NCBI GenBank assembly: GCA_958417225.1
Contig: CATZCM010000006.1
Span: 1 to 54,265 of the forward strand
Direction: 5' to 3'
From: an uncultured Eubacteriales bacterium
GTDB taxonomy: Bacteria > Bacillota > Clostridia > Oscillospirales > Acutalibacteraceae
DNA length: 54,265 nt
The stretch's first letter is position 1; each line of letters starts with the position of its first letter. The notes under the pieces are model-generated. The model saw nothing but the letters and a program-made list of their open reading frames with translations, was not told the DNA's origin and made no database searches. Below, one piece after another: positions 1 to 7,762 of the stretch. The position numbers and the translations under genes were made by a program.

Positions 1-81
1 CCCTTGTCTTCGGCTAACAGTTCCTACTGCCAAGCCTGTTGTGGACTTTCACCACCTAGTTATTACGCGTGCCGAGCACAC
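1..81 (-). mobile_element. Group II intron, 5' end of domain I (cut by window edge)
   Basis: On the minus strand the sequence from 81 downward begins GTGTG, the conserved 5' end of group II introns. It continues with domain I elements typical of bacterial group II introns: GGTGGTGAAAGTCCAC, then CTTGGCAGTAGGAAC, then GTTAGCCGAAGACAAGGG. The ribozyme core and any reverse transcriptase ORF lie outside the window. The insertion lies directly behind a hairpin and T-run, the target preference known for class C introns. The class is an inference because domains V/VI and the RT are not visible. Confidence 0.85.
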
Positions 82-82
82 T

Positions 83-129
83 AAAAAAACTGATATACAA
101 TGGACTATATAAATTATCCATTGCATACC
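83..129 (-). terminator. Rho-independent terminator of the capsule operon, now abutting the intron
   Basis: On the minus strand a 13-bp stem (GGTATGCAATGGA paired with TCCATTGTATATC, including G-U pairs) closes a 12-nt loop and is followed by GTTTTTTTA. It lies about 100 nt after the sugar-transferase stop codon. The group II intron starts immediately after the T-run. Confidence 0.75.
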
Positions 130-228
130 AGTTTAAGTACATCATCTAATCAAATTCAACAATACTTTATGGTAAGCATACATGAGAACAAACATTAACT
201 TATTATACATATTCTTAAGTGATTTAAA

Positions 229-951
229 TTACTCACCATTTGCACGAAACACCAATGCAACTGTTTTTAAAATCAACTTTAAATCAACCCAAAGGCTTTG
301 CTCCTGAATATACTTAACATCAAGAGCAACCCAATCATCGAATTCAATATCATTTTTATTCTTTGACACTTGCCAATAGCATGTTAATCCTGGAACTGCT
401 TCTAAGCGTTTTTTCTGATAATCTGTATACTGAATAACTTCATTTGGTAACGGAGGTCTTGGACCTACTACAGACATATCACCTCGCAAAATATTTATAC
501 ACTGCGGAAGTTCATCAATACATGTTGTTCTAATAAATTTTCCAACACGTGTTATCCTTGGATCATTTGTTATTTTAAAAGCTGGGCCACTCCGTTCATT
601 AAATTTTTGCAATTCAGCCCTTTTTTCATCCGCATCTTGACACATGCTTCTAAACTTATAAACACGAAATAGTTTTCCATTTTTACCCACACGCATTTGA
701 CTATAGAAAGCAGGACCTTTCGAGTCCACTTTGATTGCTATTGCAGTAATTAAAAATATTGGAGATAAAATAATTAAAGCAAAAAACGAAGCAATTATGT
801 CAAACAACCGCTTAATAGTAAAATAAATTCGCTTTTTCATTGTTTTATCTTTTTTTTTTACGGTTTCGTTATTACATAGAACAACTACATCCGGATATAT
901 TTGATTTGCAATAAACTCTAAATTCTCAGCGGTTGAAGAATTTTGATTCAT
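229..951 (-). CDS. Bacterial sugar transferase (initiating glycosyl-phosphate transferase)
   Basis: Membrane enzyme that starts capsule or exopolysaccharide repeat-unit synthesis by moving a sugar-1-phosphate from a UDP-sugar to undecaprenyl phosphate. The protein has a short N-terminal region, one hydrophobic hairpin (IIASFFALIILSPIFLITAI) and the full C-terminal catalytic domain of the PF02397 family, with GKNGKLFRVYKFRSM, RTTCIDELPQ and DMSVVGPRPPLP. It lacks the extra N-terminal membrane domain of WbaP-type members. I place the start at 951, because AGAAAGGGG lies eight bases before this ATG; an upstream ATG at 990 is in frame but has no such site. It is the last gene of the CpsC-CpsD-CpsB operon and is followed by a terminator. 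The sugar specificity cannot be read from the sequence. Confidence 0.9.
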   Translation of the reverse strand: MNQNSSTAENLEFIANQIYPDVVVLCNNETVKKKDKTMKKRIYFTIKRLFDIIASFFALIILSPIFLITAIAIKVDSKGPAFYSQMRVGKNGKLFRVYKFRSMCQDADEKRAELQKFNERSGPAFKITNDPRITRVGKFIRTTCIDELPQCINILRGDMSVVGPRPPLPNEVIQYTDYQKKRLEAVPGLTCYWQVSKNKNDIEFDDWVALDVKYIQEQSLWVDLKLILKTVALVFRANGE

Positions 952-1008
952 AAGCACATTTCCCCTTTCTACATATTGAAACCCTATCACTTATAACACT
1001 AATTTAAT

Positions 1009-1710
1009 TCAAGAAAAATATAACTGATTATACTCTATTATTTTTTTTAATGTATTCTGACCAACTTTTTTTCTAAGCACCAACAGAGATTCTTCCACAT
1101 TAGGCTTTCTACTTGTCGTATTATGTGAATCGCTACCAAAAATTAACGGAATATTTTCGTCCAAAAGATATTTTACAAGTTCCATTGCATTTTTGTCATT
1201 AACCGACTCATAATTAATCTGTACAACAAAATTCGCAAGTGACAGTAAATCCACGATATCATTATTTTCCATTACACCTAGATAACGCTCTAAATGTGCA
1301 AGTATTGGCGTGATATGATACTCAAATGCTATGTTACAAATCTCATCACCAATCCAATGATCATAGTCCTCAAACGGCATTTCAAAAAGCATTACATTTC
1401 TATCACCCATAGTAAGCTTTTCTATCCCGTCTATTCCTGAAATATTCCTTTTAATTTGCACTTCAGATCCAAGCACCATCCAGATTGGAACTTTTTTTGT
1501 ACTTTGCAATAAATCAAATCTATTTTTACGTTTAACTAAAAATTTATCCAATGTCATATGATTTGAATAAAAATGCGGTGTGGCCACAACCCTCTCTACA
1601 CCTTGGTCCCGCAACATATTGAGCATACTTAAACTTTCCTCAACATCCTTAGCACCATCATCCATATCGGGTAGCACATGACAATGATAATCTGTAAAAT
1701 ATCCTATCAC
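1009..1710 (-). CDS. cpsB: CpsB/CapC-type tyrosine-protein phosphatase (PHP family)
   Basis: Manganese-dependent phosphotyrosine phosphatase of the PHP superfamily that reverses autophosphorylation of the BY-kinase encoded next to it and so tunes polysaccharide chain production. Visible metal-binding motifs are DYHCHVLPDMDDGA at the N-terminus, ATPHF, an internal LAHLERY, and GSDSH near the C-terminus. The 233-residue length is close to the family norm. It lies between the kinase gene and the sugar transferase in one co-directional operon. Cytoplasmic; no signal peptide or membrane segment is seen. Confidence 0.9.
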   Translation of the reverse strand: MIGYFTDYHCHVLPDMDDGAKDVEESLSMLNMLRDQGVERVVATPHFYSNHMTLDKFLVKRKNRFDLLQSTKKVPIWMVLGSEVQIKRNISGIDGIEKLTMGDRNVMLFEMPFEDYDHWIGDEICNIAFEYHITPILAHLERYLGVMENNDIVDLLSLANFVVQINYESVNDKNAMELVKYLLDENIPLIFGSDSHNTTSRKPNVEESLLVLRKKVGQNTLKKIIEYNQLYFS

Positions 1711-1731
1711 TTAAATCGCCTTCCTTCAACA

Positions 1732-2415
1732 TCAAGCAGATTCTGTAAATACTACACCTAAAATGTTTGCACCTGCAAACTTAATATCAGAAAGAACTCT
1801 TGACATAACATCAAATCTCGTAATTCCCTGACGAGAAGCCAACACAATGCCAGCAGTTTTTGGAGCCAACACCATAGCATCTGTAACAACGCCAATTGGA
1901 GGCATGTCCACAAAAACGTAGTCATACATAGCGCTTACTTGTTTCAAAAATTTATCCATGTTTTCGCATCCAAGTAGCTCCGATGGATTCGGGGGAATTG
2001 GTCCAGAGGTCACAAGATCAAGATTCGGAGAAACTTCACTGTGTACAACCTGTGTAAAATCTTTTATTTTAGCTAAAATTGTAGATAATCCAACCCTATT
2101 GCTAACTTGAAATATTGAGTGTTGAACAGGTTTACGTAAGTCAGCATCTATCAATAAAACTTTAGCACCCGTTTGAGCCATAATTACAGCTAAGTTTGAG
2201 GATGTCGTAGATTTTCCCTCTGAAGGAATAGAACTTGAAAAAACCACAATGTTACTTTTCTGAGCAGCAAGTGCAAAAATCAAATTAGTACGAATTGCAC
2301 GATAAGCTTCCGAAAATCTTGACGGTGTAGAATCTGTAAGTTTTGACACCTGACGACTATCGCTAACCTTTTTAAAAGACTTTCCTTTTTTATTCGTAGT
2401 AGCCATACTTTTCAT
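1732..2415 (-). CDS. cpsD: CpsD/CapB-type tyrosine-protein kinase (BY-kinase)
   Basis: Cytoplasmic P-loop tyrosine autokinase that partners the Wzz-like membrane protein CpsC in control of polysaccharide polymerisation and export. Walker A is SSIPSEGKSTTSS, Walker A' is VLLIDADLRKP and Walker B is VFVDMPP, in the order expected for BY-kinases. The usual C-terminal tyrosine cluster, the normal autophosphorylation site, is absent: the protein stops at GVVFTESA. The upstream partner CpsC instead carries a Tyr-rich tail. The start overlaps the cpsC 3' end by 26 nt and uses a GGAGG that lies inside that tail's codons, so the two genes are probably translationally coupled. Confidence 0.9.
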   Translation of the reverse strand: MKSMATTNKKGKSFKKVSDSRQVSKLTDSTPSRFSEAYRAIRTNLIFALAAQKSNIVVFSSSIPSEGKSTTSSNLAVIMAQTGAKVLLIDADLRKPVQHSIFQVSNRVGLSTILAKIKDFTQVVHSEVSPNLDLVTSGPIPPNPSELLGCENMDKFLKQVSAMYDYVFVDMPPIGVVTDAMVLAPKTAGIVLASRQGITRFDVMSRVLSDIKFAGANILGVVFTESA

Positions 2416-3181
2416 ACCTGTAGTATCCTCCTGACTTTTTCTTGCTTGTGAAATCTGGTACCTCTCCTAGAAGAGAAATATTGAATTTCTTCTCTATGTC
2501 TTCAGAACTATGCACACGGGTATCAAACATCTCTCGTAAAACAATAAACGCCGCTGAAATAAATAAGCCCACTGCTGCACCAATAAGTAAATAGTTCAAA
2601 ACTTTAGGAGAAGACGGACCTAACGCAACTTTAGCTGAGCTGATAATTTCAACCGAACCAGCTTTTACTACCCGAGTCAAGACAGAAGGTGCCAATTCAA
2701 CTATTATATTACAAATCCTAGCCGAAAGCATGGCGTTTCTAGTTGTCACATCGATTTGCAAAACTTCAGTATTATTCACCGCTGACATTGAAACTAATTT
2801 TTTCAAACCTTTTGCAGAAACTTTTTTTTCACCCGCACTTTGTACCATTGGTACATACTGACTCAAAAAATCCTCTGAATATTCCGAAGAAAGCTTAGCT
2901 ACCACACTTTGAAGCACGTCTTCATCCTGTAAAATAACCATATAGGTACTTACCATCTTTTGAGCCGCGTTAATATCATTAAGATTAATCGATTTTTCTT
3001 TTGCCGTATTCGTATTATTAACATACAAAGTTGCAGTAGATGTATACTTTGGTGCAATAATAAATTTAGCTATCGAAAAACCTCCTACTGCACCCACAAC
3101 TACAGTTACAAGAAGCAGTACACTATACCTTTTGATTATTTTAAAAATATCTCTTAGGTCAATTGTTTCCTCGTTGTTCAA
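2390..3181 (-). CDS. cpsC: CpsC/Wzz-type chain-length and kinase-activating membrane protein
   Basis: Polysaccharide co-polymerase with two membrane segments, near residues 17-40 (VLLLVTVVVGAVGGFSIA) and about 195-218 (LLIGAAVGLFISAAFIVL), flanking an extracytoplasmic Wzz domain. A short cytoplasmic tail in such proteins activates the BY-kinase. Here the tail ends GGYYRYEKYGYYE and holds six tyrosines, a cluster normally found at the kinase C-terminus. The start is probably TTG at 3181, nine bases after GAGGAG; two in-frame TTG codons further upstream lie too close to that site. First gene of the capsule operon, about 40 nt downstream of a near-consensus promoter. Confidence 0.85.
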   Translation of the reverse strand: MNNEETIDLRDIFKIIKRYSVLLLVTVVVGAVGGFSIAKFIIAPKYTSTATLYVNNTNTAKEKSINLNDINAAQKMVSTYMVILQDEDVLQSVVAKLSSEYSEDFLSQYVPMVQSAGEKKVSAKGLKKLVSMSAVNNTEVLQIDVTTRNAMLSARICNIIVELAPSVLTRVVKAGSVEIISSAKVALGPSSPKVLNYLLIGAAVGLFISAAFIVLREMFDTRVHSSEDIEKKFNISLLGEVPDFTSKKKSGGYYRYEKYGYYE

Positions 3182-3224
3182 CAAATTCAACTCCTCTACA
3201 ATAAAAAATTAATCATCATTTTTT

Positions 3225-3253
3225 ATGATACAACGAAACTTTACACAAGTCAA
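3225..3253 (-). promoter_or_regulatory. Sigma-A-type promoter of the capsule operon
   Basis: Minus-strand TTGACT (3248-3253), a 17-base spacer and TATCAT (3225-3230), upstream of the cpsC ribosome-binding site GAGGAG at 3191-3196. Confidence 0.7.
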
Positions 3254-3310
3254 GCATTTTTTCAAATAACACCAATATTCGTTACAATTATTAATTTATT
3301 TTTAAAATCG

Positions 3311-3336
3311 AAAACAACTTGTATACATGTTGTTTT
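3311..3336. terminator. Palindromic hairpin after murE, possible weak terminator
   Basis: AACAAC-TTGTATACAT-GTTGTT flanked by A4/T4 forms a near-perfect palindrome just after the murE stop codon. On the minus strand it is followed by TTTTCGATTTT rather than a clean T-run, so termination is plausible but not certain. Confidence 0.4.
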
Positions 3337-3341
3337 TACTT

Positions 3342-4796
3342 TTATTTTTCAAATAATACTTCCATTACAATTTTACGTTCATCAAAATAAATCTTTTGTG
3401 TTCCATATATTTGATAATCTTCATGACCTTTACCTGCAAGAACTATTATGTCTCCCGGTTTAGCAATTTTCAGGCAATATTTTATCGCCTCAGCACGATC
3501 CTTTATAACCACATAATCCCCACCTGCATGCTGTACACCTGATTCAATATCACATAAAATTTTCTCTACACTCTCAGTTCTTGAATTATCCTCTGTAACC
3601 ACCGTAATATCAGAAAAAGTTCCCGAAACTTTCCCCATATCATATCTGCGCATTTTGGAACGATCCCCGCCAGCTCCAAAAAGTGTTATTATTCTGTTCG
3701 GATTATATTCTCGAAGGGTCAATAAAAAATTTTTCATACTAATAGCATTATGTGCAAAATCTATAATTAAAGTATAATCTCCCGGAACATCAACTATTTC
3801 AGAGCGACCCTTCACTTTTACAGTATTCAAACCACATAATATATCCTTTTTACTAAACCCAAGATAATCACAAACTGAAATTGCTGCCAATGCATTATAT
3901 ACGTTGAATTTTCCCGGTAAATTTACATTCACTTTACCTGAAAAAGCTCCTGACACATCAAATGTCACACCTAAATACCCAGGAGTTGAAACTAAAGATT
4001 GATTAAATGCGACAATATCCTCACCAAAAGAAAATCCATACGTATGTACATCGCATTCACAATCGCTAAGCAAACTACTTACTACCTTATCATCGCCATT
4101 AGAAAATCCTAACGCACACTGATCAAATAATAAACGTTTACAAGCCATATATTCCTCTATAGTATTGTGTTCATTCTTGCTTATATGATCCTCTGAAAAA
4201 TTTGTAAATATTGCACAATCAAAAAAAATTTCAGATGTACGATGCCACTTTAATCCTAGCGACGAAACTTCCATAACCGCATATTTACACCCATTGTTCA
4301 CCATTAAGTAAAGTGCCTTTTGAATTTCGTATGACTCTGGTGTTGTATTTTTAGATTTTAACATGTCATTTCCATTGAAAATTCCAATAGTTCCGATCAT
4401 TCCGCATTTTTGGCCCGAACATTCAATTATACGCTTTATCATAAATGCAGTTGTTGTTTTACCATTTGTTCCAGTTATTCCTATTGTCTTCAATTTTTTA
4501 GAAGGATGATTAAAAAAATTTGCCGACATTCTCGCAAGGCATATTCGCGTATCTGAAACTTTTACAATAGTCATATCTGGCATATTTATTTCCTTTTCAC
4601 ATATAAACGCCACCGCACCTTTTTCTTTTGCTTCTCTAACGTAATCATGTCCATCAAAATTCGCACCCTTCAAACACACAAAAACTACTCCTGGAACTAC
4701 TAATTTAGAATCATAAACAATATCCACTATTTTCAAATCAGTTGTACCACTAAGTAATTCATAATCAATTTCACACAAAATATCATTCAATAACAT
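3342..4796 (-). CDS. murE: MurE, UDP-MurNAc-L-Ala-D-Glu:meso-diaminopimelate ligase
   Basis: ATP-dependent Mur ligase that adds the third amino acid of the peptidoglycan stem peptide in the cytoplasm. The N-terminal UDP-binding domain is followed by the ATP loop GITGTNGKTTTAFM, the central VMEVSS and NFSEDHI segments, and the C-terminal domain with LFGAGGDRSKMRR and VLAGKGHEDYQ. The amino-acid selecting motif reads DNSR where DAP-adding enzymes have DNPR. The arginine that contacts DAP is kept, so DAP remains the likely substrate. Length 484 is normal. AAAGGGTGAT precedes the ATG. It stands apart from the dcw cluster. A TATAAT at 4834-4839 (minus) could be its -10 box, but no good -35 is visible. 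Confidence 0.95.
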   Translation of the reverse strand: MLLNDILCEIDYELLSGTTDLKIVDIVYDSKLVVPGVVFVCLKGANFDGHDYVREAKEKGAVAFICEKEINMPDMTIVKVSDTRICLARMSANFFNHPSKKLKTIGITGTNGKTTTAFMIKRIIECSGQKCGMIGTIGIFNGNDMLKSKNTTPESYEIQKALYLMVNNGCKYAVMEVSSLGLKWHRTSEIFFDCAIFTNFSEDHISKNEHNTIEEYMACKRLLFDQCALGFSNGDDKVVSSLLSDCECDVHTYGFSFGEDIVAFNQSLVSTPGYLGVTFDVSGAFSGKVNVNLPGKFNVYNALAAISVCDYLGFSKKDILCGLNTVKVKGRSEIVDVPGDYTLIIDFAHNAISMKNFLLTLREYNPNRIITLFGAGGDRSKMRRYDMGKVSGTFSDITVVTEDNSRTESVEKILCDIESGVQHAGGDYVVIKDRAEAIKYCLKIAKPGDIIVLAGKGHEDYQIYGTQKIYFDERKIVMEVLFEK

Positions 4797-5063
4797 AACT
4801 AGATCACCCTTTGTTTAATGTATATCAAATCGCATTATATAACTACACTTTTCAAAATCGACACAAAACATTAAAATTTATTAAAAAATTAAATCAACAA
4901 AACCATCACACGACAAGCTCCACATGTAGTTTTCCCAAGAAACTTTTAAAACCTTACATTTCAACATTCATTGCTAATTTTACACTTTTCATTTAACATT
5001 AAGCTTACTTTACTAAATAATCGTTAATACAAAATCAAACACTTCTATTCTAGATCACCCAAC

Positions 5064-6218
5064 TCACATTTTAGTAAAAGCTCTCAACACTATACTAAAA
5101 ATTTTACCAAAACTCATACGTTCAACATCTTCCGTAGCAAAAATCTCCCCTTCGTCAAGCACTTCATCCACCAAAGAATATACCACTTTTCCAACAACTT
5201 GACCTGATTTCACTGGTGCATCTATCATTTCTGGAACTTCAATTGTAGTTTTTATTTTTCTTTCCGAATCTTTTGACAATAAAACCCCTTGTGGTATCTT
5301 TGTGTCCAATTGCAAATCATCTTTCATTCCTGCAACAATTTTCAACGGAGTCAATTTAGACTTATCAAACTTCAGTGGCACTACAAAAAAATTTTCAAAA
5401 CCATAATTTAAAATAATAGCAGAATCACTAAAGCGTGCTTTACTATCATTACAACCAAGAACTACAGAGATCAATGACATTTTATTTCTATTTGCAGTTG
5501 CCACCATACAACACCCTGCTCCATCTGTCGTTCCAGTTTTTAATCCAGTAATTCCTGGATACGTTTTCAAAAGTTTATTAGTGCTCACAAGCTGAGTTTT
5601 ACCATTTCTAAGGTAATCCATCCAAATGGACGTATACGAAAAAATTTGCTCATGTTTCATAAGTTCACGCGACATGATCGCAATGTCATATGCACTACTA
5701 ACATGACCCTCCTGGTCAAGACCATTACAGTTTTTAAACACTGTATCGTTCATGTTTAATATCTTCGCTCTTTCATTCATCTTAGAAACAAACTTCTCTT
5801 CTGACTCATACGTACACTCCGCCAACGCAACTGCAGCATCATTTGCCGATACAATCACAACAGATTTAATTAGATCATTCACACTCATCTTTTCTCCTGC
5901 TTCTAAAAAAACATTTGATCCATCCATAGAAGCTGCATGAGAACTAATTAATACCTCATCATCCAATTTAAGCCTCCCGTCATCTATTGCATCAAAAACC
6001 AACAGCAATGTCATCACTTTCGTAATAGATGCACACATACGTGCTTCATGAGAATTTTTTTCATAAAGAACTTTCCCCGAATTTGCATCAACCAAAACCG
6101 CTGAAGGTGCTGTTACACTTTCAATTCCTGGTTTAGGTTTGGGCTCCGATTTGGCTTCCACGTCAAAACTTGCAAATAAAAACAAAATACCCATCACAAA
6201 TGAAAATACCTTTTTCAT
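5064..6218 (-). CDS. D-alanyl-D-alanine carboxypeptidase (PBP5/DacA-DacF type)
   Basis: Exported penicillin-binding protein that trims the terminal D-Ala from stem peptides. It has a cleavable signal peptide (hydrophobic VFSFVMGILFLFASFDVEA), then the S11 peptidase domain with Ser64-Ile-Thr-Lys67, Ser124-Ala-Asn126 and Lys227-Thr-Gly229, all in the canonical order and spacing. A PBP5 C-terminal beta domain follows (about 290-365). A short C-terminal stretch (FSIVLRAFTKM) may act as the amphipathic membrane anchor of this class. It is divergently transcribed from the spoIVFA-like gene. Vegetative and spore-specific paralogues cannot be told apart from sequence alone. Confidence 0.92.
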   Translation of the reverse strand: MKKVFSFVMGILFLFASFDVEAKSEPKPKPGIESVTAPSAVLVDANSGKVLYEKNSHEARMCASITKVMTLLLVFDAIDDGRLKLDDEVLISSHAASMDGSNVFLEAGEKMSVNDLIKSVVIVSANDAAVALAECTYESEEKFVSKMNERAKILNMNDTVFKNCNGLDQEGHVSSAYDIAIMSRELMKHEQIFSYTSIWMDYLRNGKTQLVSTNKLLKTYPGITGLKTGTTDGAGCCMVATANRNKMSLISVVLGCNDSKARFSDSAIILNYGFENFFVVPLKFDKSKLTPLKIVAGMKDDLQLDTKIPQGVLLSKDSERKIKTTIEVPEMIDAPVKSGQVVGKVVYSLVDEVLDEGEIFATEDVERMSFGKIFSIVLRAFTKM

Positions 6219-6280
6219 AAAAGAACATACCCCTTTCTATAAAAATCCTATGCGTTAGACTAAAAACTCATTCCATTAAA

Positions 6281-6309
6281 TCATAAAACTTAAACTAATC
6301 GCATACACA
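6281..6309 (+). promoter_or_regulatory. Possible sigma-E-like sporulation promoter
   Basis: TCATAAA (6281-6287), 14 bases, then CATACACA (6302-6309), resembling the mother-cell sigma-E pattern of Bacillus and Clostridium. It is placed before a gene pair that sigma-E controls in Bacillus. The resulting leader would be very short, with the ribosome-binding site AAAGAGGTG starting at about 6314, so confidence is low. Confidence 0.3.
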
Positions 6310-6329
6310 TTTGAAAGAGGTGAATCACA

Positions 6330-6980
6330 GTGGACAATAAAAAGCAAAAGGTTCAAAATGGTAACATAAAATTATTTGCAATACAAATACTCATATGTAT
6401 CGCCCTAATTGCCGGATCTGCCGTACTTCAGCGTATAGATCACAACACATTCGATATTGTATATAAAACATTCAAAGAAAAAATTTCTGATCAAATAGTT
6501 ATCCTTGGAAAAATTGGACCTGCCGTACAAAAGAACAATTCAAATACAACCCATGGAATTACAGCTCCTGATGTAGTTCTCACTGTCCCTTTAACAAACC
6601 CAGTTGAAACTGGTTCAATCACATCAAATTTTGGTGTCCGAGAAGATCCTATCTCACACGAAAACAAGAATCATTTTGGATTGGACATTGGTGCTAATAT
6701 GGGAGAAAAAATTCACGCCGCATTAAGTGGGATTGTCGATGAAACTGGTGAAAATGACACTTTAGGCAAATACATAAGGCTCGATCATAAAAATGGAATA
6801 AAAACTCTCTACGCCCACTGCAATGAAATCACTGTACAAAAAGGCGCCACAATACAAAAAAATCAGGTCATAGCATCCATTGGAAATACCGGTAAAAGCA
6901 CAGGACCACATCTTCATTTCGAATTTTCAATAAATGACATAAAATACGATCCATTACCACTCATAGTGCAAAACACCTGA
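6330..6980 (+). CDS. Membrane-anchored M23/LytM peptidase-like protein, SpoIVFA-like
   Basis: One N-terminal membrane segment (LFAIQILICIALIAGSAVL) leads to an external M23 domain at about residues 85-215. The zinc/catalytic motifs HFGLDIG, YAHCNEI and GPHLHFEF are all kept, so it may be an active endopeptidase. The start is GTG at 6330 after AAAGAGGTGA. Only 16 bases separate it from a SpoIVFB-like M50 protease gene. In Bacillus, SpoIVFA (an M23-fold protein that has lost its catalytic residues) regulates SpoIVFB, so the pair is best read as spoIVFA-spoIVFB. SpoIIQ, another LytM sporulation protein, is an alternative on domain content alone, but the neighbour favours SpoIVFA. Confidence 0.75.
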   Translation: MDNKKQKVQNGNIKLFAIQILICIALIAGSAVLQRIDHNTFDIVYKTFKEKISDQIVILGKIGPAVQKNNSNTTHGITAPDVVLTVPLTNPVETGSITSNFGVREDPISHENKNHFGLDIGANMGEKIHAALSGIVDETGENDTLGKYIRLDHKNGIKTLYAHCNEITVQKGATIQKNQVIASIGNTGKSTGPHLHFEFSINDIKYDPLPLIVQNT

Positions 6981-6996
6981 AAGGAAACCTTCTGCT

Positions 6997-7608
6997 ATGA
7001 CAATAACTATTTTAGGCTGTAAAGTAGAAATCACATTTCCATTTGTAGCATTACTCTGCACCATGGTCATATTGCAAAGCCCTTATACTGTACTATGGGG
7101 TTTTTTTTCCATAGTTGTGCACGAACTTGGACATATCATATACATGATAAATTCAAACACTCCTCCTGATAAAATCAAACTAACCGCATTTTCAATCGAC
7201 ATCGTAGACAACTACTCTTTTTCACGAAGCCAATCAGATACTATTCGCCTTGCCGTCTCTGGACCTTTTGCCAATTTTTGTGTAAGTGGTATTATATTTG
7301 TGATTTCTAAATTATTTCATATTACTTCGCTAAATGTCCCGCTCTGGGGCAATTTTTTTCTGGGATGTTTCAATCTTCTTCCAATTGTGTCTCTTGACGG
7401 ATATCAAATCATTTCCACTTTACTTTCAAAGCACTTGACTTTACCTACTACTTCTATAATAATGCATTTCATTTCAATCATTACATTAATTCCAATTCTA
7501 ATAATTGGGTTCACATTACTACTTCAATCAAGGTGTAACTTCTCTTTAATTTCTGTCAGCGTATATCTCGTATGTATTCTAATATTTTCATATACAGACT
7601 TAATTTAA
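6997..7608 (+). CDS. M50 intramembrane metalloprotease, SpoIVFB-like
   Basis: Site-2-type protease with several membrane segments. HELGH lies in the second hydrophobic block and NLLPIVSLDGYQ is the conserved NPDG-type second motif that supplies the Asp zinc ligand. In spore formers SpoIVFB cleaves pro-sigma-K in the mother-cell outer forespore membrane. At 203 residues it is shorter than Bacillus SpoIVFB and has no C-terminal CBS domain. It is preceded by an M23 protein in the same operon, which supports the assignment. Whether the organism still sporulates cannot be judged here. Confidence 0.78.
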   Translation: MTITILGCKVEITFPFVALLCTMVILQSPYTVLWGFFSIVVHELGHIIYMINSNTPPDKIKLTAFSIDIVDNYSFSRSQSDTIRLAVSGPFANFCVSGIIFVISKLFHITSLNVPLWGNFFLGCFNLLPIVSLDGYQIISTLLSKHLTLPTTSIIMHFISIITLIPILIIGFTLLLQSRCNFSLISVSVYLVCILIFSYTDLI

Positions 7609-7696
7609 AAAAACGATCAAAATTACACATTTCTAAAAAATTGTCACTCAAACCAACATATTTAAAATTTCAAGTAATTAATAAACTCACATAAAA

Positions 7697-7724
7697 CAAA
7701 AAAACAGCGGAAAAATACCCGCTG
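7697..7724 (-). terminator. Terminator of the hydrogenase/adhE operon
   Basis: On the minus strand CAGCGG-GTATTTTT-CCGCTG is followed by TTTTTTTGTTTT, a clear intrinsic terminator about 40 nt after the hydrogenase stop codon and between convergent genes. Confidence 0.88.
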
Positions 7725-7762
7725 CTCGCAAAACGATATATATTTTAAAATAAACTTATACT

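Noticed and set aside
4811..4996. Plus-strand 61-codon open frame between murE and dacA
   Set aside because: No ribosome-binding site, low-complexity AT-rich composition and no recognisable motif.
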